Notes: generated by a model not told the origin, from the letters alone. Shown: positions 6,794 to 15,667, counted from the stretch's first letter. The stretch: DNA of 46,275 bases from UBA4582 sp047630175 (GCA_047630175.1 JBLHVI010000020.1:1-46275); one strand, 5' to 3'. A program made the numbers and translations.

Positions 6794-9130
6794 ATGGTTA
6801 AGATTCGTCAAATAACGCCGGGAATCATTTTTCTGACGCTGTTGTTAGCTGCGTTCTCAGTTCAAGCATTTATTGTCACTGATATTCGTGTTGAGGGTTT
6901 GCAGCGAATGTCTGCAGGCAGCGTCTTCGCCGAGATTCCTTTCAATGTAGGCGATGAAATTGATGAGGGCGCTATGCGTCAAATCGTCAGAGACGTATTT
7001 GGAACCGGGTCATTCAACGACGTTCAGGTGGGCCGCGATGGCGACGTCCTAGTGATTATTGTTGAAGAGCGCCCCTCTATCGCTGAAATTGTCATCGATG
7101 GTAACAAGGCGATCAAAACTGAGGCACTATTAGCCGGGCTTGAGGGTTCTGGCTTGTCTGAAGGTCAAATATTTAAAAAATCAACCCTCGAGCACATTCG
7201 CTCAGACCTCGAACGGCAGTATGTATCGCAGGGTCGCTATGGCGCAAAAATTGTCACCAGCGTCGAGACATTACCGCGGAATCGCGTCACGTTGAAAATC
7301 GACGTCACAGAGGGCAGTGTGTCTGGCATCGAACATATCAATATTGTCGGCAATAAGGTTTACGATAATGAGGCGTTGCTCGACATTCTTGAGCTCAGAC
7401 TGCCCTCGCTATTTTCGTTCTACACCAAGGATGACCAGTACTCGAAAGAGAAGTTGACAGGTGATCTTGAGAAGCTTGAATCATTCTACTTAGACAGGGG
7501 TTATTTGAACTTTGCTATCGATTCAACGCAGGTGTCGATTTCACCGAACCGAGAAGACGTTTACATTACGCTGAATCTTATTGAGGGTGAGCAATTCACG
7601 ATTAGTAAAGTGGAGATTGCCGGTGAACTACACGATGTGCCTGAGGCCGGTATTCGAGGTCTGCTGTATGTTGCGCCTGGACAGGTTTTTTCGCGCCAAT
7701 TGTTAACAGAATCTGAGAAACGTATCGAAGGGGCCCTCGGTAATGCTGGCTATACGTTCGCCAGCGCCACAGGACAACCGGTACCTGATGGAGATAATAA
7801 CGAAGTAGCGGTCAAGTTTTTCGTTGATGCAGGACGACGAGCTTATGTCCGGCGAGTCAGTTTCAGCGGTAACACCCTGACCCAAGACAAGGTGCTGCGT
7901 CGTGAGATGCGTCAACTGGAAAGTGGTTGGGCATCTACTGCCGCTATCGAACGCTCGAAATTGCGACTTGAGCGACTCGGCTTTTTCGGATCGGTGAATG
8001 TCGAAACACCACCGGTGCCTGGTGTCGATGATCAGATTGATGTTAATTACAGCGTCGAGGAACAGCCGACGGGTTCTATCTCGGCGACGCTCGGTTTTGC
8101 CGAGGCCGCGGGATTGATCCTAGGCGCCAGCTACCAACAGAACAATGTTTTTGGCACTGGCAATAGTGTCAACTTAGGCATCAACTACAGTGCTTTTCAG
8201 ACTTCCTACAATTTTTCATTCTTCGACCCCTACTACACGGTAGATGGGGTAAGTCGTGGTTATTCGGCGTTCTTTCGTAGTACAAGCTTTGATCAGCGAA
8301 ATATTGCGCGCTTCCAAACGGATTCATTCGGAGCGTCAGTGAACTTTGGCTATCCCATCAGCGAGACCGCCCGGGTCGGTTTCAACGTTGGTTACGAGAA
8401 CACGAATATCAAGGAAGGCGTGTTCCCGGCGCAGGAAATTTCTCAATTTTTGGCAGCTGAGGGTAATAAGTTTAATCTTGTCAGCGTGTCTGCCAATTAC
8501 AACATGTCGGCGCTAAACAGAGGCCTGTTACCGACAGCGGGTCGCTCTCAAGCGCTATCGTTTGAAATGACATTACCGGGCAGTGAGTTAGAATTTTTTC
8601 GGATTAATTACGACGGACAGATATATTTCCCACTTCCCAGCGTCTTTATTTTGAGACTGAATGCGAAGTTGGGTTACGGTGATGCCTACGGCAACACAGA
8701 AAACTTCCCGTTTTATAAGAATTTCTACGCGGGTGGGTTTGGTTCGGTCCGTGGATATGAAATAAACTCTATTGGACCGCGCACAACACCGTCACCCAAT
8801 TCTAGTTTCACTCGGCCAGATCCCATTGGCGGTAACGTGCTTATTAACACCACGGTAGAAGTCCTGTTCCCGTTGCCATTTATTGAAGATCAACGGCAAA
8901 TAAAATCGGCGCTGTTTTTTGATGCGGGTAACGTCTTTAATACGAATTGCCTTGATATTAGCCAGATCTGTGCAGGCTTAGATGATGGTGAGTTGCGCTA
9001 CTCAGCGGGCTGGGCTGTTTCATGGGTAACTGGCTTTGCACCCATTAGTTTCAGCGTCAGTCAGCCCTTTAATAGTAGGCCGGGTGACCTGTCGCGCGTC
9101 TTTCAGTTTGAATTGGGTAGAACGTTTTAG
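6794..9130 (+). CDS. bamA: Outer membrane protein assembly factor BamA
   Basis: Central subunit of the BAM complex, which inserts beta-barrel proteins into the outer membrane. A signal peptide ends near VQA (residue 25). Five POTRA repeats follow (first IVTDIRVEGLQRM), then a C-terminal 16-strand barrel ending in an aromatic residue (FQFELGRTF), the BAM recognition signal. The loop-6 motif VRGYEINSIGPRT begins near residue 652. I prefer ATG 6794. A GTG at 6770 that overlaps the rseP stop would add 8 residues. skp follows after a long spacer, so envelope biogenesis functions are grouped. Confidence 0.97.
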   Translation: MVKIRQITPGIIFLTLLLAAFSVQAFIVTDIRVEGLQRMSAGSVFAEIPFNVGDEIDEGAMRQIVRDVFGTGSFNDVQVGRDGDVLVIIVEERPSIAEIVIDGNKAIKTEALLAGLEGSGLSEGQIFKKSTLEHIRSDLERQYVSQGRYGAKIVTSVETLPRNRVTLKIDVTEGSVSGIEHINIVGNKVYDNEALLDILELRLPSLFSFYTKDDQYSKEKLTGDLEKLESFYLDRGYLNFAIDSTQVSISPNREDVYITLNLIEGEQFTISKVEIAGELHDVPEAGIRGLLYVAPGQVFSRQLLTESEKRIEGALGNAGYTFASATGQPVPDGDNNEVAVKFFVDAGRRAYVRRVSFSGNTLTQDKVLRREMRQLESGWASTAAIERSKLRLERLGFFGSVNVETPPVPGVDDQIDVNYSVEEQPTGSISATLGFAEAAGLILGASYQQNNVFGTGNSVNLGINYSAFQTSYNFSFFDPYYTVDGVSRGYSAFFRSTSFDQRNIARFQTDSFGASVNFGYPISETARVGFNVGYENTNIKEGVFPAQEISQFLAAEGNKFNLVSVSANYNMSALNRGLLPTAGRSQALSFEMTLPGSELEFFRINYDGQIYFPLPSVFILRLNAKLGYGDAYGNTENFPFYKNFYAGGFGSVRGYEINSIGPRTTPSPNSSFTRPDPIGGNVLINTTVEVLFPLPFIEDQRQIKSALFFDAGNVFNTNCLDISQICAGLDDGELRYSAGWAVSWVTGFAPISFSVSQPFNSRPGDLSRVFQFELGRTF

Positions 9131-9437
9131 GTTTTTGGCTTTTATTTAGTATTTTCCAATATACAGTAGCGCGAGCGAACTTTTGCCGCTAATGGGAATC
9201 CTATGTAAGACATGCCTTAATTAGGGTCTTTTTTGGCGAGCACAAGACTGTACAATGTGCCACTAGCACGTAAAGTCTGAAAGTAACGGGATCGGGCATT
9301 GAATCAATGGTCGGGATGTGCAAACATCCGCCCTTGCTGAAATTGTAGCTAAAAGTTGTTTGTTACAGCCGCATATTAAACTAAACATTTAGTTCTTTTA
9401 CCGCAAATGTCGGTAAACAAGGAGAGTGCTCTTGCAA
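9131..9437. other. bamA-skp spacer with regulatory hairpins
   Basis: No coding frame. It holds a hairpin at 9314-9329 with a GCAA tetraloop (GGATGT/ACATCC) and the hairpin pair described at 9379-9417. A promoter for skp is likely here because the spacer is long for this otherwise compact cluster, but I could not assign -35/-10 boxes with confidence. Confidence 0.5.
9379..9417 (+). promoter_or_regulatory. Tandem hairpins directly before the skp ribosome site
   Basis: AACTAAA at 9379-9385 and TTTAGTT at 9388-9394 form one 7-bp stem. TTTACCG at 9397-9403 and CGGTAAA at 9411-9417 form another, ending four bases before the GGAGAG ribosome site at 9421. The two stems are back to back. They could protect the mRNA 5' region or control access to the skp start. 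Stem pairing is seen; the role is inferred. Confidence 0.5.
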
Positions 9438-9968
9438 ATGAAACAACGTATTTTGGCCAACACCCTGGCGACTATGATGACCTTATTGTGTGCTATGGCC
9501 GCGCCAGCCGCCTTCGGTGAGGTGAAGATAGCCGTCGTAGATGTGCAGGCTGCCATTTTGAACTCGGAAGAAGCCAAGCGCTTGCTGAAGCAGATTCAGG
9601 AAGAGTTCAGTGGTGAGGAAGAGAAAATCCGTAACATTCAATCGGAAGCTGCCGTGCTTTATGAGCGTTTGCAGAAAGATGCTGAAGTCATGAGTGAAGC
9701 TGAGAAGCGACGCGTACAGCAGCAAATTGAATCAAAAAATAATGACTTTGTTTACAACCGGCAGAAGCTCCAGCGCTTGATTGAAGAGCGTCAGCAGGAA
9801 TTGTTTACGGGTGTTGATCAAAAGGTTCAAGCAGCCATTGAGTTACTTGTTAAAACCGATGACTACGACTTGATCATGCCTCGTCAAGCGGCACTGTACG
9901 CTGGCGATCTTTATGACATCACGCGCAAAGTGACTGAGAAGCTCAACGAGATGGGCGCTAAAAAATAA
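9438..9968 (+). CDS. skp: Periplasmic chaperone Skp (OmpH family)
   Basis: Trimeric periplasmic chaperone that carries unfolded outer-membrane proteins to the BAM complex. The product has a signal peptide (MKQRILANTLATMM to a likely cut after AFG), then the conserved KIAVVDVQAAILNSEEAK, then a long charged coiled coil (residues about 45-130) that forms the tentacles, and the C-terminal DYDLIM segment that completes the trimer core. ATG 9438 is 12 bases from GGAGAG. A TTG at 9432 is an alternative closer to that site. It lies between bamA and lpxD as usual. Confidence 0.94.
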   Translation: MKQRILANTLATMMTLLCAMAAPAAFGEVKIAVVDVQAAILNSEEAKRLLKQIQEEFSGEEEKIRNIQSEAAVLYERLQKDAEVMSEAEKRRVQQQIESKNNDFVYNRQKLQRLIEERQQELFTGVDQKVQAAIELLVKTDDYDLIMPRQAALYAGDLYDITRKVTEKLNEMGAKK

Positions 9969-9975
9969 CAGAGGG

Positions 9976-9990
9976 CCGGCATTAAGCCGG
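9976..9990 (+). promoter_or_regulatory. Small hairpin between skp and lpxD
   Basis: CCGGC (9976-9980) and GCCGG (9986-9990) form a 5-bp GC stem with loop ATTAA, in the 35-base gap between skp and lpxD. No clear T-run follows, so it may act as a weak attenuator or mRNA stabiliser. Confidence 0.35.
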
Positions 9991-10003
9991 TCGATTGATT
10001 GCT

Positions 10004-11065
10004 ATGACAGTGTCTGTATCTCTGGGTGAGTTGGCGCAAGCACTGAGTCTTGAGGTGGTTGGTGATAGATCTCTTCGAGTCTGTGGTATTGCGAATTTGG
10101 CAGACGCCAATTCAGACCAGTTGGCTTTTCTGTTTAATTCGGCCTATCGCGCGCATTTGACTACTACTAACGCGGCCGCCGTTGTCATGCGCGCCGACGA
10201 TACGCAAGGCTACACTGGTAGTGCGCTTATCAGTGACCAACCTCGCATGACATGGGCTCAAGTTGCCCGCTGGTTCGACTCAACGCCCAAACCTGATCAA
10301 CGAATACATCCCACTGCGATTATCGATCCTTCTTGTAGCCTAGGGCAGGGTCTTACGATAGGTGCCAACGTCGTTCTTGATGGTGATTGTGTTATCGGTG
10401 ATCACGTCACAATTGGGTCCGGATGCGTCATAGGAGAGGGTGTCGTAATTGGTGAGCACACGCGATTGTTTGCCAATGTAACGCTTTACCACCGAGTTGT
10501 TATTGGCGCCCATACCCTAATTCACAGCAGTGCCGTTATTGGTGCCGATGGCTTTGGATTTGAGTTCGACCGCAGTCAGGGCACGTTGGTAAAGATCCCG
10601 CAAATTTATAGCGTTAGGATTGGCAATCACGTGGAAATTGGAGCGGGCTCGACCATCGATCGTGGTGCGCTGAATGATACGTTGATTGGTGATGGTGTGA
10701 AGCTGGACAATCAGGTTCAGATTGGGCATGGCACTCGAATTGGCGCTAACACCGCTATCTCAGGATGTACCGCTATTGCCGGCAGCACCCGCGTTGGCTC
10801 CTATTGTCTTATTGGCGGTGCGGTGGGCATTATTGATAATATTAGTATTGTTGATCAGGTTGAGATCACAGCGATGTCTCTTGTGAGTCAATCCATTACC
10901 GCGCCGGGTCGATATTCGTCGGGGACCGGTCTTCTACCCAGTCGTGCATGGAAGCGTAGTATCGTCGGCTTCAAACAACTCGATAGAATACTCAAGCGTA
11001 TTCGTGGTTTAGAGTTGAAGCAGGCCGGAAAAGCTTCTGACACCGACGGCTCGACGTCATCATAA
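10004..11065 (+). CDS. lpxD: UDP-3-O-(3-hydroxyacyl)glucosamine N-acyltransferase
   Basis: Adds the second hydroxyacyl chain in lipid A synthesis. The N-terminal uridine-binding domain (about residues 1-100) precedes a left-handed beta helix of repeated hexapeptides (IGDHVTIG, IGEGVVIG and so on). GADGFGFEFD near residue 180 and the block VEIGAGSTIDRGALNDT then VQIGHGTRIG distinguish LpxD from LpxA. The catalytic His is near residue 242. I take ATG 10004; a TTG at 9995 is possible. fabZ follows, but lpxA, normally next after fabZ, is absent. Confidence 0.97.
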   Translation: MTVSVSLGELAQALSLEVVGDRSLRVCGIANLADANSDQLAFLFNSAYRAHLTTTNAAAVVMRADDTQGYTGSALISDQPRMTWAQVARWFDSTPKPDQRIHPTAIIDPSCSLGQGLTIGANVVLDGDCVIGDHVTIGSGCVIGEGVVIGEHTRLFANVTLYHRVVIGAHTLIHSSAVIGADGFGFEFDRSQGTLVKIPQIYSVRIGNHVEIGAGSTIDRGALNDTLIGDGVKLDNQVQIGHGTRIGANTAISGCTAIAGSTRVGSYCLIGGAVGIIDNISIVDQVEITAMSLVSQSITAPGRYSSGTGLLPSRAWKRSIVGFKQLDRILKRIRGLELKQAGKASDTDGSTSS

Positions 11066-11073
11066 AGCCTAAC

Positions 11074-11102
11074 CAGAGCAGCAGGTCTCTATTGTTGCTC
11101 TG
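11074..11102 (+). terminator. Possible hairpin terminator after lpxD
   Basis: CAGAGCA at 11074-11080 pairs with TGCTCTG at 11096-11102 around a 15-nt loop in the lpxD-fabZ gap. A T-rich stretch occurs only about 15 bases later, so termination is uncertain. Confidence 0.3.
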
Positions 11103-11182
11103 ATGCCGCGCCCTATATTTTTAAAGCTGAGCTGGCACTGCAACAGATTGATTTAACATGTGTACTAAACTAGAGAAGAAAA

Positions 11183-11620
11183 ATGGAAGTTATCGATATT
11201 TGGAAGTACTTACCCCATCGCTATCCCTTTTTATTGATCGATCGGGTGCTTGAGCTTGAAGAAAACAAGCGTATTGTAGCGATTAAAAACGTCACGATTA
11301 ATGAACCGCAGTTTACGGGCCACTTTCCGAACACACCTGTTTTTCCTGGCGTTATGATCGTCGAGGCGCTGGCGCAGGCGTCAGGCATTCTGGCTTTCAA
11401 GAGCAAGAACCGCACATTGGATGATGGCTATATTTATTATCTGGCGGGCACCGATAAAACCAAATTTAAGCGCTCTGTGATACCGGGTGATCAATTGCGT
11501 CTAGAAGTTGAAATCACCAACCTGCGTAACCATTGGATGAAGGCATCAGGTAAGGCCTACGTCGGTGAGCAGCTAGTGTGTTCAAGCTTGCTGACGTGTG
11601 CGGAACAGAAAGTCGTCTGA
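11183..11620 (+). CDS. fabZ: 3-hydroxyacyl-[acyl-carrier-protein] dehydratase FabZ
   Basis: Hot-dog-fold dehydratase of type II fatty acid synthesis. It competes with LpxA for hydroxymyristoyl-ACP and so balances phospholipid against lipid A. The 145 residues contain LPHRYPFLLIDRV at residue 10 and the catalytic stretch GHFPNTPVFPGVMIVEALAQ with His47 and Glu61. The start is ATG 11183 after AGAGAAGAAAA. lpxB begins 17 bases after the stop, in place of the usual lpxA. Confidence 0.97.
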   Translation: MEVIDIWKYLPHRYPFLLIDRVLELEENKRIVAIKNVTINEPQFTGHFPNTPVFPGVMIVEALAQASGILAFKSKNRTLDDGYIYYLAGTDKTKFKRSVIPGDQLRLEVEITNLRNHWMKASGKAYVGEQLVCSSLLTCAEQKVV

Positions 11621-11637
11621 CAACAGGACATACGGTC

Positions 11638-12840
11638 ATGGAAAAGCCCTTAACCATCGCGCTCGTGGCGGGTGAGCTATCGGGCGACAATCTCGGTGCG
11701 CCGCTGATGCGGGCTTTGCGCCAGCGTTACCCGCACGTACAATTCGTCGGTATTGGCGGCCCCAGTATGATTCAGGAAGGGCTAGTGTGTTGGACTGACC
11801 TTGACGATCTGTCCGTTAATGGTTTTGTAGAACCTTTGAAGCGCCTGCCGTCGTTGCTCAAAATTTTATTTAACACGCGGGACAACATTGTAGCCGCGCA
11901 AGTCGATTGCTTTATCGGCATCGATTTTAATTTTTTCAACGGGTTACTTGAAGGCATGGTGAAGCGCCGCGGCGTTAAAACCGCCCATTACGTGTCACCG
12001 ACTATTTGGGCTTGGCGTAAAGGCCGCATTCGCACCATTAAAAAGCATATTGATTTAATGTTAACGCTTTACCCCTTCGAAAATGCTATTTACGCGGAGA
12101 ACGACATCAAGTCCGTGTTTGTCGGTCACCCAAGGGCTGACGAAATCGCCCTAGATGCTGGCGCGCTAGGTCGACTTGGGGCACGTCAACAGTTAGAGAT
12201 TGAGACCGGTGCTACCGTCATTGCTCTGTTGCCCGGTAGTCGAGCGAGTGAGATTAGCTTTAGTGGGCCGGATTTTCTTAACGCAGCGCAACTAATTCAG
12301 CGGCAGTTAGGTCCTGTGTTGTTTCTGCTGCCAGCCGCTAACGAACGCCGGGCGGTTCAGCTTGCAGCGCTACTTGAGGTGCATGGCAATAACCTTGATG
12401 TAAAAATCTTGCAGGGACAGGCCGAGACAGCGATGTTGGCCGCTGATGCAGTCGTTGTTAATTCTGGCACGGCAACGCTCGAGGCGTTGCTACTGCGCCG
12501 CCCCATGGTCATGTCATACCGACTCGGTGCATTGACTTATGGGCTTGTTTCGCGACTCGTGACGACGCCCTTTTTTGCTTTGCCGAATATTCTCGCGGGT
12601 CGGGCAATTATCAAAGAACTGATTCAAGACGAGGCAACCCCTGAGGCGCTGTGCGCTGCCCTGTTGGAGGCGATGGAGCCCGCCCGTCACGCCGAGATAT
12701 TTGTCGAATACGAGCAAATACATCGGGCGTTACGTAGAAATGCGGGGGAGCAGGCGGCCATGGCGATTCTAGCGCTGTGTGGCCATGCGCATGAAAGCAA
12801 GAATGAAATCGAGAGTTTGCGCCAAGACCGGCCGCGCTAG
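11638..12840 (+). CDS. lpxB: Lipid-A-disaccharide synthase
   Basis: GT19 glycosyltransferase that joins UDP-2,3-diacylglucosamine and lipid X into the lipid A disaccharide at the inner face of the inner membrane. ATG 11638 gives the family start (MEKPLTIALVAGELSGDNLG); the frame upstream of it overlaps fabZ and is not used. GIDFNFFNG near residue 98, YVSPTIWAWRKGRI near residue 118, FVGHPRADE and LLPGSRASEI near residue 200, and VVNSGTATLEALL near residue 275 are all present. The 400-residue length is normal. Its stop overlaps the rnhB GTG start. Confidence 0.97.
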   Translation: MEKPLTIALVAGELSGDNLGAPLMRALRQRYPHVQFVGIGGPSMIQEGLVCWTDLDDLSVNGFVEPLKRLPSLLKILFNTRDNIVAAQVDCFIGIDFNFFNGLLEGMVKRRGVKTAHYVSPTIWAWRKGRIRTIKKHIDLMLTLYPFENAIYAENDIKSVFVGHPRADEIALDAGALGRLGARQQLEIETGATVIALLPGSRASEISFSGPDFLNAAQLIQRQLGPVLFLLPAANERRAVQLAALLEVHGNNLDVKILQGQAETAMLAADAVVVNSGTATLEALLLRRPMVMSYRLGALTYGLVSRLVTTPFFALPNILAGRAIIKELIQDEATPEALCAALLEAMEPARHAEIFVEYEQIHRALRRNAGEQAAMAILALCGHAHESKNEIESLRQDRPR

Positions 12841-13424
12841 TGTACTGGCGTGAATATTGTGCAGGTGTTGATGAAGTAGGCAGGGGGCCTTTAGCCGGTG
12901 CGGTGTATGCCGCAGCAGTGATTCTTGACCCCTTTGCGTCTGTGCCGGGACTGCGTGATTCCAAGGCGCTCAGCGCGCGCCGTCGCGATGCGCTCGACGG
13001 TGCTATTAGAACGGACGCGTTGGCATATTGCATCGCGTCAGCGAGTATCGAAGAAATTGATCGGATTAATATCCTGCAGGCGAGCTTGCTGGCAATGCAA
13101 CGGGCTGTGGCGGGATTGAACCACGTCGTCGACTTTGTCATGGTCGATGGTAATCGTTCGCCGGGTTTTGCCTGCCCATCTGAATGGCTGATTAAGGGCG
13201 ACAGTAAGTTCGACGCCATTAAAGCGGCCTCAATTATCGCTAAAGTTGCCCGAGATCGAGAAATGCTGCGTCTCGATAAGTTGTATCCTGCATACGGTTT
13301 TGCTCAGCACAAGGGTTATCCGACACCCGCTCATTTAGCGGCGTTGCAGATCCACGGTCCGTCAGTTGTCCACCGCATGTCATTTGCGCCCTGTCGCGCC
13401 GCGCGACACAATAGCGGGGAGTAG
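12840..13424 (+). CDS. rnhB: Ribonuclease HII
   Basis: Degrades RNA in RNA-DNA hybrids and cuts at single ribonucleotides in DNA. The GTG start at 12840 overlaps the lpxB TAG by one base and gives AGVDEVGRGPLAGAVYAAAV, with catalytic Asp11 and Glu12. The third acidic residue lies in VDFVMVDGNRSP near residue 100, and KGDSKFDAIKAASIIAKVARD near residue 120 is conserved. The 194-residue length is typical. In many relatives dnaE follows directly; here three accessory genes come between. Confidence 0.96.
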   Translation: MYWREYCAGVDEVGRGPLAGAVYAAAVILDPFASVPGLRDSKALSARRRDALDGAIRTDALAYCIASASIEEIDRINILQASLLAMQRAVAGLNHVVDFVMVDGNRSPGFACPSEWLIKGDSKFDAIKAASIIAKVARDREMLRLDKLYPAYGFAQHKGYPTPAHLAALQIHGPSVVHRMSFAPCRAARHNSGE

Positions 13425-13569
13425 CGTCAAGGGGACAAAAGCGGGCCGAAATCGCTGGCTGAGATCGGCTGGCATGAAAAACGCATGGTTGGTTAGTGTT
13501 TGCCGTAAGTTGGTAATAGCGATAAGCGTGTGTGAATATAGCGCTCACAAATAATCAGGAGTTTAGTCA

Positions 13570-14829
13570 ATGGTACAGCAGGCAGATGCAGACAAAGGGC
13601 TTGAACGCGAGTTTGATGTTGTGTTGTTTGGTGCAACGGGTTTCACCGGTAAGCTGGTGGCCGAATACCTGTATCAAACCTACGGTACAACAGGCTCCCT
13701 GAAGTGGGCGATGGCTGGGCGTAGTCTGCAAAAACTTGAAGCCTTAGGAACAGGACTGGCTGAGACGAAAGTCTCACCCGTGCCTTTGATTGTGGTCGAC
13801 AGCAATGATGAAGAGGCTCTTGCCGAGCTCGTCAAACGCACGCGGGTTGTGTGCACTACCGTCGGTCCCTATGCGCTTTATGGTACGGCGGTCGTGGCAG
13901 CTTGCGCGGCGAGTGGGACCCACTATTGTGACTTGACGGGAGAGGTGCAATGGATGCACCGGGTGATACACGAATACCAAACCAGCGCAGAGAATTCCGG
14001 TGCTCGCATTGTGCATACCTGCGGGTTTGACAGTATTCCCTCGGACTTGGGTGTGTTCTTTGTGCAGCAACAAATGCATGCGCGTCATGGTGTTTATGCC
14101 GACCAAGTCAGGTTTCGGGTTGCTAAAGCTGACGGCGGTATGAGCGGCGGTACCGTGGCAAGTCTGATGAATATGATGGAAGAAGTGAAGGCCGATCCTG
14201 CTATTGGCGATGTTATTAACGATCCCTACGCGCTAAACCCGCGCAATATGCCCCAGGGTCCCGACGGACCTGACCAGGTCGCTGCCATGTACGATACTCA
14301 GTTTAGGCAGTGGACTGCTCCTTTCGTGATGGCGGCGATTAATACACGCGTTGTGCGCCGCAGCAATGCCTTGTTGGGTTTTCGCTACGGACAGCAATTT
14401 CGCTATGACGAAGCGATTCTCACGGGTGATGGTCCCTTCGGTTATTTAAAGGCCGCAGCGGTGGCATCGGGGTCGTTTTTGGTGATGCTGGCGTCCGCTA
14501 TCTCACCCCTGAGATCTATGCTCACGTCGGTGTTGCCTGCGCAAGGCGAAGGGCCCTCCGCAGATACAATTAAAAAGGGATCCTTCGTGATTGAGTTGTT
14601 GGCGCAACATCCTACGGATGCGACCAAAAATTTGCGCGGTCGTATCACTGCTGATCGCGATCCAGGTTATGGTGCTACGGCAAAAATGCTCGGCGAAAGT
14701 GCCGTCAGTCTTGCGTGCGACCCGGCAGAAGTCGGTGGTGGTTTTTGGACGCCGTCTACCGCGCTCGGAGAGACCCTGATCAACCGGTTGCAAGCGAGCG
14801 CGGGTATGACCTTCGATATTATTGATTAA
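13570..14829 (+). CDS. Saccharopine dehydrogenase-like oxidoreductase
   Basis: NAD(P)-binding protein of the saccharopine dehydrogenase superfamily, 419 residues. A Rossmann motif VVLFGATGFTGKLVAEYL is at residues 17-34, then WAMAGRSLQKLE, then the segment TTVGPYALYGTAVVAACA with THYCDLTGE around residues 97-125. Relatives include the mycobacterial trans-acting enoyl reductase involved in lipid glycosides and the eukaryotic SCCPDH group. The true substrate cannot be told from sequence, and a role in lysine metabolism is unlikely. A hydrophobic stretch near residue 295 (AAAVASGSFLVMLASAI) may touch a membrane. It is followed 14 bases later by the DUF188 gene, so the two probably form an operon. 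Confidence 0.85.
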   Translation: MVQQADADKGLEREFDVVLFGATGFTGKLVAEYLYQTYGTTGSLKWAMAGRSLQKLEALGTGLAETKVSPVPLIVVDSNDEEALAELVKRTRVVCTTVGPYALYGTAVVAACAASGTHYCDLTGEVQWMHRVIHEYQTSAENSGARIVHTCGFDSIPSDLGVFFVQQQMHARHGVYADQVRFRVAKADGGMSGGTVASLMNMMEEVKADPAIGDVINDPYALNPRNMPQGPDGPDQVAAMYDTQFRQWTAPFVMAAINTRVVRRSNALLGFRYGQQFRYDEAILTGDGPFGYLKAAAVASGSFLVMLASAISPLRSMLTSVLPAQGEGPSADTIKKGSFVIELLAQHPTDATKNLRGRITADRDPGYGATAKMLGESAVSLACDPAEVGGGFWTPSTALGETLINRLQASAGMTFDIID

Positions 14830-14843
14830 CGCGTCCGATCATT

Positions 14844-15302
14844 ATGCACATATGGGTTGATGCAGATGCTTGTCCTGTGGTGATCAAAGAGATCTTGTTT
14901 CGGGCAGCGATGCGGACACAAGTTGGTATGACACTGGTGGCAAATCAGGCAATGCGCGTGCCACCTTCACCCTTCATTAACGCGGTACAGGTGGCGGCTG
15001 GCTTCGATGTGGCCGACAATGAGATCGTCAAGCGCCTGAATGCCGGAGACTTGGTGATTACGAGTGATATTCCGCTGGCAGCGGAGGTGGTCGAAAAGCA
15101 GGCGCTTGCTTTGAGTCCGAGAGGCGAGTTGTTCAGCACAGAGAATATTCGCGCCCGGCTCAATATGCGTGATTTCCTTGATGTCATACGATCTAGTGGT
15201 GTTAATACCGGCGGCCCACCGAGCTTCAGCCAGCAGGACCGGCAAGCATTTGGTAATCAACTAGATCGCCAGTTGGCGGCCTTTCTGCGTACCCGTCATT
15301 GA
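14844..15302 (+). CDS. YaiI/YqxD family protein (DUF188)
   Basis: Small cytoplasmic protein, 152 residues, of the widely conserved DUF188 family. The start MHIWVDADACPVVIKEILFRAA carries the acidic pair typical of the family, and DNEIVKRLNAGDLVITSDIPLA near residue 55 and NIRARLNMRDFLD near residue 95 match its core. The fold is PIN-like, which suggests a nuclease, but to my knowledge no reaction is firmly established. It lies 14 bases after the saccharopine-dehydrogenase-like gene and ends facing the cold-shock gene. Confidence 0.9.
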   Translation: MHIWVDADACPVVIKEILFRAAMRTQVGMTLVANQAMRVPPSPFINAVQVAAGFDVADNEIVKRLNAGDLVITSDIPLAAEVVEKQALALSPRGELFSTENIRARLNMRDFLDVIRSSGVNTGGPPSFSQQDRQAFGNQLDRQLAAFLRTRH

Positions 15303-15330
15303 GCTCAGAATAACAGCCTGTAGGCAGATT

Positions 15331-15537
15331 TCAGATGATTGAAACGTTAATCGCTTGCGGGCCTTTTTGGCCCTGCTCGACTTCAAACTCTACCGCTTGA
15401 CCATCTGCAAGGGTTTTAAATCCCTCGCCTTGAATTGCCCTGAAGTGGACGAAAACGTCGGCGCCATTTTCTTGCTCAATAAACCCAAATCCTTTCTTTT
15501 CGTCAAACCATTTGACACGTCCGGTCGTCTTTGACAT
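15331..15537 (-). CDS. Cold-shock domain protein (CspA family)
   Basis: Single cold-shock domain of 68 residues that binds single-stranded nucleic acid and melts mRNA structure. RNP1 is KGFGFI and RNP2 is VFVHF, with the usual GRVKWFDEKKGFGFIEQ beginning. It reads on the minus strand, convergent with the DUF188 gene (28 bases between stops) and divergent from dnaE. The 228-base upstream region could hold the long 5' leader usual for cold-inducible members, but whether this copy is cold-induced cannot be told. Confidence 0.96.
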   Translation of the reverse strand: MSKTTGRVKWFDEKKGFGFIEQENGADVFVHFRAIQGEGFKTLADGQAVEFEVEQGQKGPQAINVSII

Positions 15538-15645
15538 AGCTGCTTTCTCCCAAGGTTGCGCGGCGACTATCTCAGGTATTCCAAACCCGTAGAATGTCTT
15601 ACGACAAAAAATGATCAGTTATTTAGCCTTGCAAATAAGCGCCTC

Positions 15646-15667
15646 CGTCTAGGTGAACTCGTCTAGG
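15646..15667. repeat. 14-nt period direct repeat in the csp-dnaE spacer
   Basis: CGTCTAGG occurs at 15646-15653 and again at 15660-15667, exactly 14 bases apart. This is the same spacing as the repeats before pyrH, kdsA and ispF. Confidence 0.55.

Noticed and set aside
12611..13219. Minus-strand frame of 202 codons
   Set aside because: It is fully antisense to lpxB and rnhB, both well supported, and its composition is that of a shadow frame.
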